NCBI RefSeq assembly: GCF_030549615.1 | Contig: NZ_CP130832.1 | Location: forward strand, 2,604,001-2,668,000 | Direction: 5' to 3' | DNA length: 64,000 nucleotides | Source of the DNA: Stenotrophomonas sp. 610A2 | GTDB taxonomy: Bacteria; Pseudomonadota; Gammaproteobacteria; Xanthomonadales; Xanthomonadaceae | In this document: positions 57,838 to 64,000 of the stretch, piece by piece | How positions within the stretch are numbered: the stretch's first letter is position 1 | Layout of the letters: every line of letters begins with the position of its first letter | Made by a program: the position numbers and the translations under genes | The notes under the pieces: model-generated | Told to the model about the DNA's origin: nothing | What the model saw: the letters and a program-made list of their open reading frames with translations, nothing else | Databases searched by the model: none

Positions 57838-58986
57838 TTAGCGCACGCCGGTTTCGTTGCGGGCGATGACCAGACGCTGGATCTCCGAGGTGCCTTCGTA
57901 GATCTCGGTAATCTTGGCGTCACGGAAGTAACGTTCCAGCGGCATCTCCTTGGAGTAACCCATGCCGCCATGGATCTGCACCGCCTGGTGGGCGATCCAC
58001 ATCGCCGCTTCCGATGCAGTCAGCTTGGCCACCGCTGCTTCAGTAGAAAAGCGCTTGTCCTGCGACTTGGTCCAGGCGGCACGCAAGGTCAGCAGCATCG
58101 CCGCGTCGAGCTTGCACTTCATGTCGGCGATCTTGGCTTGGATCATCTGGAAGCTGCCGATCGGCGCGCCGAACGACTTGCGATCCTTCACGTACGCCAA
58201 TGAAGCTTCATAGGCGGCACGGGCGATGCCCACCGCCTGCGAAGCAATGCCGATGCGGCCCGAATCCAACAAGCTCATCGCGATCTTGAAACCCTCACCT
58301 TCCTTGCCGATCACATCTTCCGCGGTGGCAACGTAGTCCTGGAACTCGATCTCGCAGGTCGCCGATGCACGCACGCCGAGCTTGGGCTCGGTCTTGCCAC
58401 GGCCGAAGCCAGGCTTGCTGGTGTCGATCATGAAAGCCGTGATACCGCGCGAGCGCTGTTCCGGGTCGGTCATCGCAAACAGCACGATGTAACGGGCCAC
58501 CGGGCCGGAGGTGATCCAGCTCTTCTGGCCATTGATCACGAACGAACCATCGGCCTGCTTGACCGCGCGGCAGCGCATGGCGGTCGCATCGGAGCCGGAC
58601 TGCGATTCCGTCAGCGCGAAGGCGCCGATCTCGCGGCCTTCGGCAATCGCCCGCACATAGGTCTGCTTCTGCGCCTCGGTGCCGTAGCCCAGCAGCGCGT
58701 TGCAGAACAGCGAGTTGTTGACCGACATGATGGTCGCGTGGGCGGCGTCGGCTGCCGACACCTCGATGATGGCCAGCACGCTGGAAATCGGATCCATGCC
58801 CGAGCCGCCGTACTCGACCGGCACCTCGATGCCCATCAAGCCGTTCTCACCCAGCAGGCGGATGTTGTCCAACGGGTACTCGCCAGTAGCGTCGAAGTGC
58901 TCGGCGCTGGGGGCGATCTTTTCTTTGGCGATACGGCGCGCGACGTCCTGCAGCATCAGCTGCTCGTCGGAAAAACTGAAGTCCAC
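57838..58986 (-). CDS. acyl-CoA dehydrogenase (short/branched-chain type)
   Basis: FAD enzyme of beta-oxidation or amino-acid catabolism. About 382 residues; the start is GTG 58986 (MDFSFSDEQLMLQDVARR), with GGAGG 6 nt upstream; codons further up are open but unlike the family. Marks: FALTESQSGSDATAMR (FAD), WITSGPVARYIVLFA, QVHGGMGYS-like QIHGGMGYSKEMPLERYFRD and catalytic Glu in IYEGTSEIQRLVIAR. Most like MmgC/butyryl-type dehydrogenases. It is divergent from the ArsR-methyltransferase gene across 126 bp that contain the 32-bp palindrome. Confidence 0.9.
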   Translation of the reverse strand: MDFSFSDEQLMLQDVARRIAKEKIAPSAEHFDATGEYPLDNIRLLGENGLMGIEVPVEYGGSGMDPISSVLAIIEVSAADAAHATIMSVNNSLFCNALLGYGTEAQKQTYVRAIAEGREIGAFALTESQSGSDATAMRCRAVKQADGSFVINGQKSWITSGPVARYIVLFAMTDPEQRSRGITAFMIDTSKPGFGRGKTEPKLGVRASATCEIEFQDYVATAEDVIGKEGEGFKIAMSLLDSGRIGIASQAVGIARAAYEASLAYVKDRKSFGAPIGSFQMIQAKIADMKCKLDAAMLLTLRAAWTKSQDKRFSTEAAVAKLTASEAAMWIAHQAVQIHGGMGYSKEMPLERYFRDAKITEIYEGTSEIQRLVIARNETGVR

Positions 58987-59080
58987 TACACCCCTCCCAG
59001 GGTTCATCAAGTTGCGATTGTAACCATCGCAACCCCATTCAGCCTATGCATCGCCTTGACCGAAACTGGCAACATCGCCA

Positions 59081-59112
59081 AAATATCTCTATATCGCGAT
59101 AGGTAGATATTT
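59081..59112. promoter_or_regulatory. 32-bp palindromic operator abutting the ArsR-methyltransferase start
   Basis: AAATATCT (59081-59088) and AGATATTT (59105-59112) are perfect 8-bp arms, and TATCG/CGATA sits exactly in the middle; 13 of 16 positions pair about one centre (59096.5). The right arm ends at the base before ATG 59113, and the ribosome-binding site AGGT lies within the palindrome. AT-rich arms of this type suit an ArsR-family dimer, so autorepression of the metH operon, and perhaps of the divergent dehydrogenase, is the natural reading. Confidence 0.7.
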
Positions 59113-60042
59113 ATGGATCTGGAAGACTGGTCAACCCGTCTGAAAGTGTTCGCCGATGCGACGCGCGTGCGTCTGCTGACCTTGCTGGAACAGGAAGAAT
59201 TGACCGTGGCCGAGCTGTCGGCCATCACCACGCTGGCGCAGCCGCGCGTGTCCACCCATCTGGCCCGGCTCAAGGAAGCCGGCCTGGTGCGCGACCGTCG
59301 CGCAGGTGTCTCGGCGTACTACCGCTTTGATGAAGCCGCGCTGGATCCTGCCCAGCGCGCATTGTGGCACGCGCTGAGCACTGGCAGCGACGATCCGCTG
59401 CTGCGCCAGGATGCTGAGCGCGTGCCGGCCGTGCTGGCCATGCGCGCCGCCGACCAGAACTGGGCCGACAGCGTCGCCGGTGACATGGAGCGCCATTACT
59501 CACCGGGTCGCACCTGGGAAGCGATGGCGCGCAGCGCCCTGCCCTTGCTGGAAACCGGCGACGTGCTGGATATCGCCTCCGGTGACGGCGTCCTCGCCGA
59601 GCTGCTGGCACCGCATGCACAGCGCTATGTCTGCATCGATACCAGTGCCCGCGTCGTCGCTGCCGCCAGCGAGCGCCTGCGCAAGCTGCCCAATGTCGAA
59701 GTACTGGAAGGCGACATGCACAAGCTGCCGTTCGCCGATGGCAGCTTTGATCTGGTCGTGCTGATGCATGCCCTCACCTATTCCAGCCACCCGGCCAAGG
59801 CCGTGGCCGAATGTGCTCGGGTACTGCGCCCACAAGGCCGGCTGATGCTGTGCAGCCTCGCCCGCCATGAGCACAAGGTCGCGGTGGAAGCGTATGGCCA
59901 CGTCAATCTCGGCTTCAGCGGCAAGGAGCTACGCAAGTTCGTGGAGAAGGCCGGCCTTGAAGTTTCCAGTCTGGAAACCGTCACCCGCGAAAAGCGTCCG
60001 CCGCATTTCGAAGTGATTTCCCTGATCGCGCATCAACCCTGA
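59113..60042 (+). CDS. ArsR-type regulator fused to a SAM methyltransferase
   Basis: 309 residues. Residues 1-90 are a winged helix of the ArsR family (LKVFADATRVRLLTLLEQEE, AQPRVSTHLARLKEAGLV) without metal-binding cysteines; residues about 130-290 are a class I methyltransferase with motif I VLDIASGDG and the acidic loop VCIDTSARV. ArsR regulators of the SahR group sense S-adenosylhomocysteine and control methionine-cycle genes; a fused methyltransferase domain could be the ligand pocket rather than an enzyme. Only 24 nt separate it from metH-N. The palindrome before it is the probable operator. The ligand is inferred from context. Confidence 0.8.
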   Translation: MDLEDWSTRLKVFADATRVRLLTLLEQEELTVAELSAITTLAQPRVSTHLARLKEAGLVRDRRAGVSAYYRFDEAALDPAQRALWHALSTGSDDPLLRQDAERVPAVLAMRAADQNWADSVAGDMERHYSPGRTWEAMARSALPLLETGDVLDIASGDGVLAELLAPHAQRYVCIDTSARVVAAASERLRKLPNVEVLEGDMHKLPFADGSFDLVVLMHALTYSSHPAKAVAECARVLRPQGRLMLCSLARHEHKVAVEAYGHVNLGFSGKELRKFVEKAGLEVSSLETVTREKRPPHFEVISLIAHQP

Positions 60043-60066
60043 CACCTCTGGAATCCGGCCCGCCCT

Positions 60067-61146
60067 ATGCAAGCCCTCCCCTGGCTCCACCCCGAACGCG
60101 TCAGCAAGCTGCTCGACGGCCTGGCCACGCGCATCCTGATCATCGATGGCGCGATGGGCACGATGATCCAGCGCCATCGGCTTGAGGAAGGCGATTACCG
60201 GGGGACGCGCTTCAGTGGCGGCTTTGACAGCCAGCACGTGCACGGCGCTGGCTGCGAACACGACCTCAAGGGCAACAACGACCTGCTGCTGCTGACCAAG
60301 CCTGAGGTGATCGCAGGCATTCACACCGCCTACCTGGAAGCGGGCGCGGACCTGCTGGAAACCAACACCTTCAACGCCACTTCGGTCAGCCAGGCCGATT
60401 ACCACCTCGAGCATCTGGTCTACGAGTTGAACAAGGCCGGCGCCCAGATCGCCCGCCAGTGCTGCGACTCCATCGAAGCCACTACACCGGACAAGCCACG
60501 CTTCGTCATCGGTGTGTTGGGCCCAACCAGCCGTACCGCCTCGATCAGCCCGGACGTCAACGACCCTGGCTTCCGCAACACCAGCTTCGACGAACTGCGC
60601 GCCACCTACCGCGAGGCCATCGACGGCCTGATCGACGGTGGTGCCGACACCTTGATGGTGGAAACCATCTTCGACACGCTCAACGCAAAAGCCGCCTTGT
60701 TCGCTATCGAAGAAGTGTTCGATGCGCGTGGTGGCCGCCTGCCGATCATGATCTCCGGCACCATCACCGATGCATCCGGCCGCACCTTGTCCGGGCAGAC
60801 TGCTGAAGCCTTCTATGCCTCGGTCTCGCATAGCCACCCCCTGTCAGTCGGCTTCAACTGCGCCTTGGGTGCCACCGACATGCGCCCGCACGTGGAAACG
60901 CTGTCACAGGTCTCCAGTGGCTATGTCAGTGCGCATCCGAATGCTGGCCTGCCCAACGCCTTTGGTGAGTACGACGAAACCCCCGAGGAAATGGCCACCA
61001 CCCTGAAAGAGTTCGCCCAATCCGGCCTGCTCAATCTGGTCGGCGGCTGTTGCGGCACCTCGCCTGATCACATCCGTGCAATCGCCGAAGCCGTCGCCGG
61101 CCTGCCGCCGCGCAGGCTGCCGTTGGCGGCAGACAAGGCTGCTTGA
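60067..61146 (+). CDS. metH: methionine synthase, homocysteine-binding half (MetH N-terminal)
   Basis: Cobalamin-dependent methionine synthase, first module only: 359 residues, corresponding to the N-terminal homocysteine domain of the roughly 1230-residue E. coli MetH. The zinc cysteines are present: [14 protein letters not shown] and [32 protein letters not shown] is the family N-terminus. The rest of MetH is encoded by a separate gene 600 bp downstream. Split metH is found in other xanthomonads, so this is likely functional, not a broken gene. The two proteins must assemble in trans. Confidence 0.93.
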   Translation: MQALPWLHPERVSKLLDGLATRILIIDGAMGTMIQRHRLEEGDYRGTRFSGGFDSQHVHGAGCEHDLKGNNDLLLLTKPEVIAGIHTAYLEAGADLLETNTFNATSVSQADYHLEHLVYELNKAGAQIARQCCDSIEATTPDKPRFVIGVLGPTSRTASISPDVNDPGFRNTSFDELRATYREAIDGLIDGGADTLMVETIFDTLNAKAALFAIEEVFDARGGRLPIMISGTITDASGRTLSGQTAEAFYASVSHSHPLSVGFNCALGATDMRPHVETLSQVSSGYVSAHPNAGLPNAFGEYDETPEEMATTLKEFAQSGLLNLVGGCCGTSPDHIRAIAEAVAGLPPRRLPLAADKAA

Positions 61147-61153
61147 GGAGCAC

Positions 61154-61759
61154 ATGATGAAGAAGATTCTTGTGGTCGGTGCCAGTGGCACCCTGGGTTC
61201 GGCAGTTGCGCAGCACCTGCGGCAACGGCATCAGGTCATCACCGCATCGCGCTCTGACCCACAGCACAGCGTCGATCTGGGCAGCGACGACAGCGTGGCC
61301 GCGCTGCTGCAGGCAGTCGGTCCGCTCGACGCCATTGTCGCCACCACCGGCAGCGTCCACTTCGGCCCGCTGACGGAGATGAGCCCCGCACAGTTTTCGC
61401 AGGGGCTGAACGACAAACTGCTCGGCCAGGTGCGGCTGGCCTTGCTTGGCCAGCACCATCTTCGTGATGGCGGCAGCATCACCTTGACCACCGGCATCCT
61501 GACCGAACAGCCGATCGCCCAAGGCGCCAGCGCCACCAGCGTCAACGCAGCGATCGAGGGTTTCGTCCGCGCCGCCGCGCTCGAACTTCCGCGCAGCCTG
61601 CGCATCAATGCAGTAAGCCCCAGCGTGCTCAGCGAAGCGCTGGACGCCTACGGCGACTTCTTCCCCGGCTTTGAACCGGTCACCGCCGCCCGCGCCGCGC
61701 TCGCCTACCAGCGCAGCGTCGACGGCATCGCCAATGGACAGGTTTTCAAGGTCTGGTAA
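61154..61759 (+). CDS. short-chain dehydrogenase-like protein between the metH halves
   Basis: 201 residues from ATG 61154 (or 61157), with GAGGAG at 61145-61150. Rossmann site: [18 protein letters not shown]; the middle [13 protein letters not shown] [16 protein letters not shown] and [12 protein letters not shown] follow SDR layout. The usual catalytic Tyr-x-x-x-Lys is replaced by a segment [20 protein letters not shown], so it is an atypical SDR whose activity is unsure. Its stop TAA overlaps the metH-C ATG (TAATG), and it starts 7 nt after metH-N, so it is translated with both halves. A link to methionine synthase is suggested by position only. Confidence 0.85.
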   Translation: MMKKILVVGASGTLGSAVAQHLRQRHQVITASRSDPQHSVDLGSDDSVAALLQAVGPLDAIVATTGSVHFGPLTEMSPAQFSQGLNDKLLGQVRLALLGQHHLRDGGSITLTTGILTEQPIAQGASATSVNAAIEGFVRAAALELPRSLRINAVSPSVLSEALDAYGDFFPGFEPVTAARAALAYQRSVDGIANGQVFKVW

Positions 61760-64000
61760 TGAGCAACGACACCGCAAGCCACTACACCCGCCTGTCCGGC
61801 CTTGAGCCGCTGGTCATCACGCCTGACCTGTTGTTCATCAACGTCGGCGAGCGCACCAACGTCACCGGCAGCGCGCAGTTCCGCAAGCTGGTCAAGGAAG
61901 AACGTTACGAGGAAGCCGTTGACGTTGCCCGTCAGCAGGTCGCCAGCGGCGCGCAGATCCTCGACGTCAACATGGACGAAGGCCTGATCGATTCCGAAAA
62001 GGCGATGGGGCGCTTCCTCAACCTGATCATGTCCGAGCCGGACATCGCCCGTATTCCGGTGATGGTCGACTCCTCCAAGTGGAGCGTGATCGAGGCCGGC
62101 CTGAAATGCCTGCAGGGCAAGAGCGTGGTCAACTCGATCTCGCTGAAGGAAGGCGAGGAACTGTTCATCGAACATGCACGCCTGGTGCGCCGTTACGGCG
62201 CCGCTGCGGTGGTGATGGCCTTCGACGAAGTGGGCCAGGCCGATACCTGTGAACGCAAGGTGGAGATCTGCACCCGCGCTTACCGCATCCTGACCGAGCA
62301 GGTGGGTTTCCCGCCGGAAGACATCATCTTCGACCCGAACATCTTTGCCGTCGCCACCGGCATCGAGGAACACGACAACTACGCCGTGGACTTCATCGAG
62401 GCCACCCGCATCATCAAGCGCACGCTGCCGCATTGCCATGTGTCCGGCGGCGTGTCGAATGTGTCGTTCTCGTTCCGCGGCAATGAAACAGTGCGGCAGG
62501 CGATCCACTCGGTGTTCCTGTACCACGCCATCAAGGCCGGCATGGACATGGGCATCGTCAACGCTGGTGCGATGCCGATCTACGACCAGCTCGACCCGGA
62601 ACTGCGCGAGCGCGTCGAGGACGTCATCCTCAACCGTCGCCGCGACGGCACCGAGCGGCTGCTGGAAATCGCCGAGCGCTACAAGGGCAAGAAAGGCGAG
62701 AAGAAGGTCGAGGACCTCGCCTGGCGCGAGCGTCCGGTACGCGATCGTCTTGCCCATGCGCTGGTGCAAGGCCTGGATGCCTGGGTTGAGGAAGACACCG
62801 AGGAAGCACGCCTGCAGGCAGCGCGCCCGCTGGACGTGATCGAAGGCGCCCTGATGGACGGCATGAATGTGGTCGGCGATCTGTTCGGCGCTGGCAAGAT
62901 GTTCCTGCCGCAGGTGGTCAAGTCCGCGCGTGTGATGAAGAAGGCGGTTGCCTACCTGCTGCCCTTCATCGAAGAAGAAAAGGCACGCACCGGCGAGGTC
63001 GGCAAGTCCAACGGCAAGATCATCATGGCCACGGTCAAGGGTGACGTACACGACATCGGCAAGAACATCGTCGGGGTGGTGCTTGCCTGCAACAACTTCG
63101 AGGTGGTGGACCTTGGCGTGATGGTGCCGGCGCAGAAGATCCTGGACGCCGCGCGCGCCGAAAATGCCGACATCATCGGCCTGTCCGGCCTGATCACGCC
63201 TTCCCTGGAGGAAATGAGCCACGTTGCCAAGGAAATGCAGCGCCAGGGCTTCGAGATGCCGTTGATGATCGGCGGCGCCACCACCTCACGCGCACACACT
63301 GCATTGAAGATCGACCCGTTCTACAGCGCGCCGACCGTATGGGTGAAGGATGCCTCGCGCGCCGTCGGCGTGGCCCAGTCGCTGATCTCGCGCGAACTGC
63401 GCGCCAGCTTCGTCGCCGCCAACGATGCCGACTATGCCGACATCCGCCAGCGTCATCGCAACCGTGGCGACGCCAAGCGTCTGGTCTCGCTGGAGCATGC
63501 ACGCGGCCAGCGATTCACCTGCGACTGGAGCCAGTACACACCACCGACGCCAAACCAGCCGGGCGTGCATGTATTCGACAACTATCCGCTGGAAGATCTG
63601 CTGCCGGTCATCGACTGGACGCCATTCTTCCAGGCCTGGGAACTGGCTGGAAAGTACCCGGCAATCCTGACCGATGAGATCGTGGGCCCGCAGGCTAGTG
63701 ATCTGTTTGCGGATGCGCAGGCGATGTTGAAGCGAATTGTTGATGAGAAGTGGTTGACTGCGCGGGCTGTGTTTGGGATCTGGCCGGCGAACAGTGATGG
63801 CGACGATGTGCGTATCTCCCTTCTCCCGCTTGCGGGGGAAGGTGCCCAAAGGGCGGATGGGGGGGGGCTTTCAGCTCCATCGCTTGTACCTCTTACCCTC
63901 ACCCCAACCCCTCTCCCGGAGGGAGAGGGGCTTGAGCAACGCACCCTCCACTTCCTCCGCCAACAGGTCGACAAGCCTGCCGAGCGCCCTGATTTCTGCC
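61759..64000 (+). CDS. metH: methionine synthase, folate/B12/activation part (MetH C-terminal), runs off the window
   Basis: Partial at the right edge; starts at ATG 61759. It carries the remaining MetH modules: methyltetrahydrofolate domain ([20 protein letters not shown]), cobalamin domain with the B12 ligand His431 in [12 protein letters not shown], and the start of the AdoMet activation domain ([15 protein letters not shown]). From about residue 686 the conserved sequence breaks off and about 40 residues come from a family C repeat ([16 protein letters not shown] ... [14 protein letters not shown]), after which [19 protein letters not shown] resumes in the same frame. No stop codon falls in the insert. 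The insert carries a G9 tract. The active C-terminus is not visible here. Confidence 0.92.
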   Translation, partial: MSNDTASHYTRLSGLEPLVITPDLLFINVGERTNVTGSAQFRKLVKEERYEEAVDVARQQVASGAQILDVNMDEGLIDSEKAMGRFLNLIMSEPDIARIPVMVDSSKWSVIEAGLKCLQGKSVVNSISLKEGEELFIEHARLVRRYGAAAVVMAFDEVGQADTCERKVEICTRAYRILTEQVGFPPEDIIFDPNIFAVATGIEEHDNYAVDFIEATRIIKRTLPHCHVSGGVSNVSFSFRGNETVRQAIHSVFLYHAIKAGMDMGIVNAGAMPIYDQLDPELRERVEDVILNRRRDGTERLLEIAERYKGKKGEKKVEDLAWRERPVRDRLAHALVQGLDAWVEEDTEEARLQAARPLDVIEGALMDGMNVVGDLFGAGKMFLPQVVKSARVMKKAVAYLLPFIEEEKARTGEVGKSNGKIIMATVKGDVHDIGKNIVGVVLACNNFEVVDLGVMVPAQKILDAARAENADIIGLSGLITPSLEEMSHVAKEMQRQGFEMPLMIGGATTSRAHTALKIDPFYSAPTVWVKDASRAVGVAQSLISRELRASFVAANDADYADIRQRHRNRGDAKRLVSLEHARGQRFTCDWSQYTPPTPNQPGVHVFDNYPLEDLLPVIDWTPFFQAWELAGKYPAILTDEIVGPQASDLFADAQAMLKRIVDEKWLTARAVFGIWPANSDGDDVRISLLPLAGEGAQRADGGGLSAPSLVPLTLTPTPLPEGEGLEQRTLHFLRQQVDKPAERPDFC
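63815..63934. repeat. family C palindromic repeat inside metH-C
   Basis: Two modules: TCTCCCTTCTCCCGCTTGCG with GGGGGAAGGTGCCCAAAGGG CGGATG, and CCCTCACCCCAACCCCTCTC with GGAGGGAGAGGGG. The first is the inverted module of 36890-36938, the second the arm seen at 15340 and 47266. All other copies are intergenic; this one is coding. G9 at 63859-63867. Confidence 0.85.

Noticed and set aside
53217..57971. A 1584-codon frame opposite the RND operon
   Set aside because: Shadow frame; spans several real genes and a terminator.
61705..63222. A 505-codon frame opposite metH-C
   Set aside because: Shadow of metH-C.

Overview
The window comes from a high-GC gammaproteobacterium of the Xanthomonadaceae, most likely Stenotrophomonas or a close relative. 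The core proteins are xanthomonad-like: an enlarged LigA, a roughly 180-kDa NAD-glutamate dehydrogenase, kynurenine-pathway NAD genes and a split metH. Intergenic spaces carry GTAG-ended palindromes like the SMAG repeats of S. maltophilia, plus two other palindromic families. I see no transposase, prophage, CRISPR array, rRNA or tRNA gene. It reads as ordinary chromosome with a few accessory spots.

Layout. 0-6 kb: two tandem paralogous secreted proteins with PPC-like repeats, facing a large VIT/vWA-like/DUF2135 exported protein. 6-9.6 kb: two orphan genes, then a membrane LytTR regulator divergent from an acyltransferase-3 protein. 9.6-12.6 kb: an aerobic fatty-acid desaturase operon (desCB-like) divergent from its FabR/DesT-type repressor, with a near-perfect palindrome between them. 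12.7-15.1 kb: a DUF1615 lipoprotein and a HipA-like kinase overlapping a DUF3037 gene. 15.5-20.5 kb: gyrA, mtnA and a DUF3011 protein. 20.6-29 kb: the minus-strand series smc-zipA-ligA-GNAT-epmA. 29.2-30.5 kb: rpsF-rpsR-rplI.

30.7-36 kb: an MFS exporter, a ParDE toxin-antitoxin pair with its operator, an A-type Fe-S carrier, asnS, two small genes and a PaiB-like protein. 36.1-43.5 kb: carbonic anhydrase, then haaO-kynU-kmo (tryptophan to quinolinate, for NAD) coupled to sbcB and four small genes. 43.5-47.2 kb: a Tmm-like flavin monooxygenase, a cytosolic-type 5'-nucleotidase and nadK. 47.4-52.4 kb: the NAD-glutamate dehydrogenase. 52.7-57.7 kb: a TetR-MFP-RND efflux operon without an outer-membrane gene. 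57.8-64 kb: an acyl-CoA dehydrogenase, divergent from an ArsR-methyltransferase fusion that leads a split methionine synthase operon (metH-N, a short-chain dehydrogenase-like gene, metH-C).

The most unusual observation is at the right end. A palindromic intergenic-type repeat with a G9 tract sits inside the metH-C reading frame, stays open, and the conserved MetH sequence resumes after it. Other points worth a look are the 32-bp palindrome abutting the ArsR-methyltransferase start, the HipA-like/DUF3037 pair, a G9 tract just upstream of a predicted promoter at about 7.3 kb, and a hexanucleotide tract that is open in frame into haaO. Several gene starts were moved inward from the longest open frame, using ribosome-binding sites, signal peptides or family N-termini.
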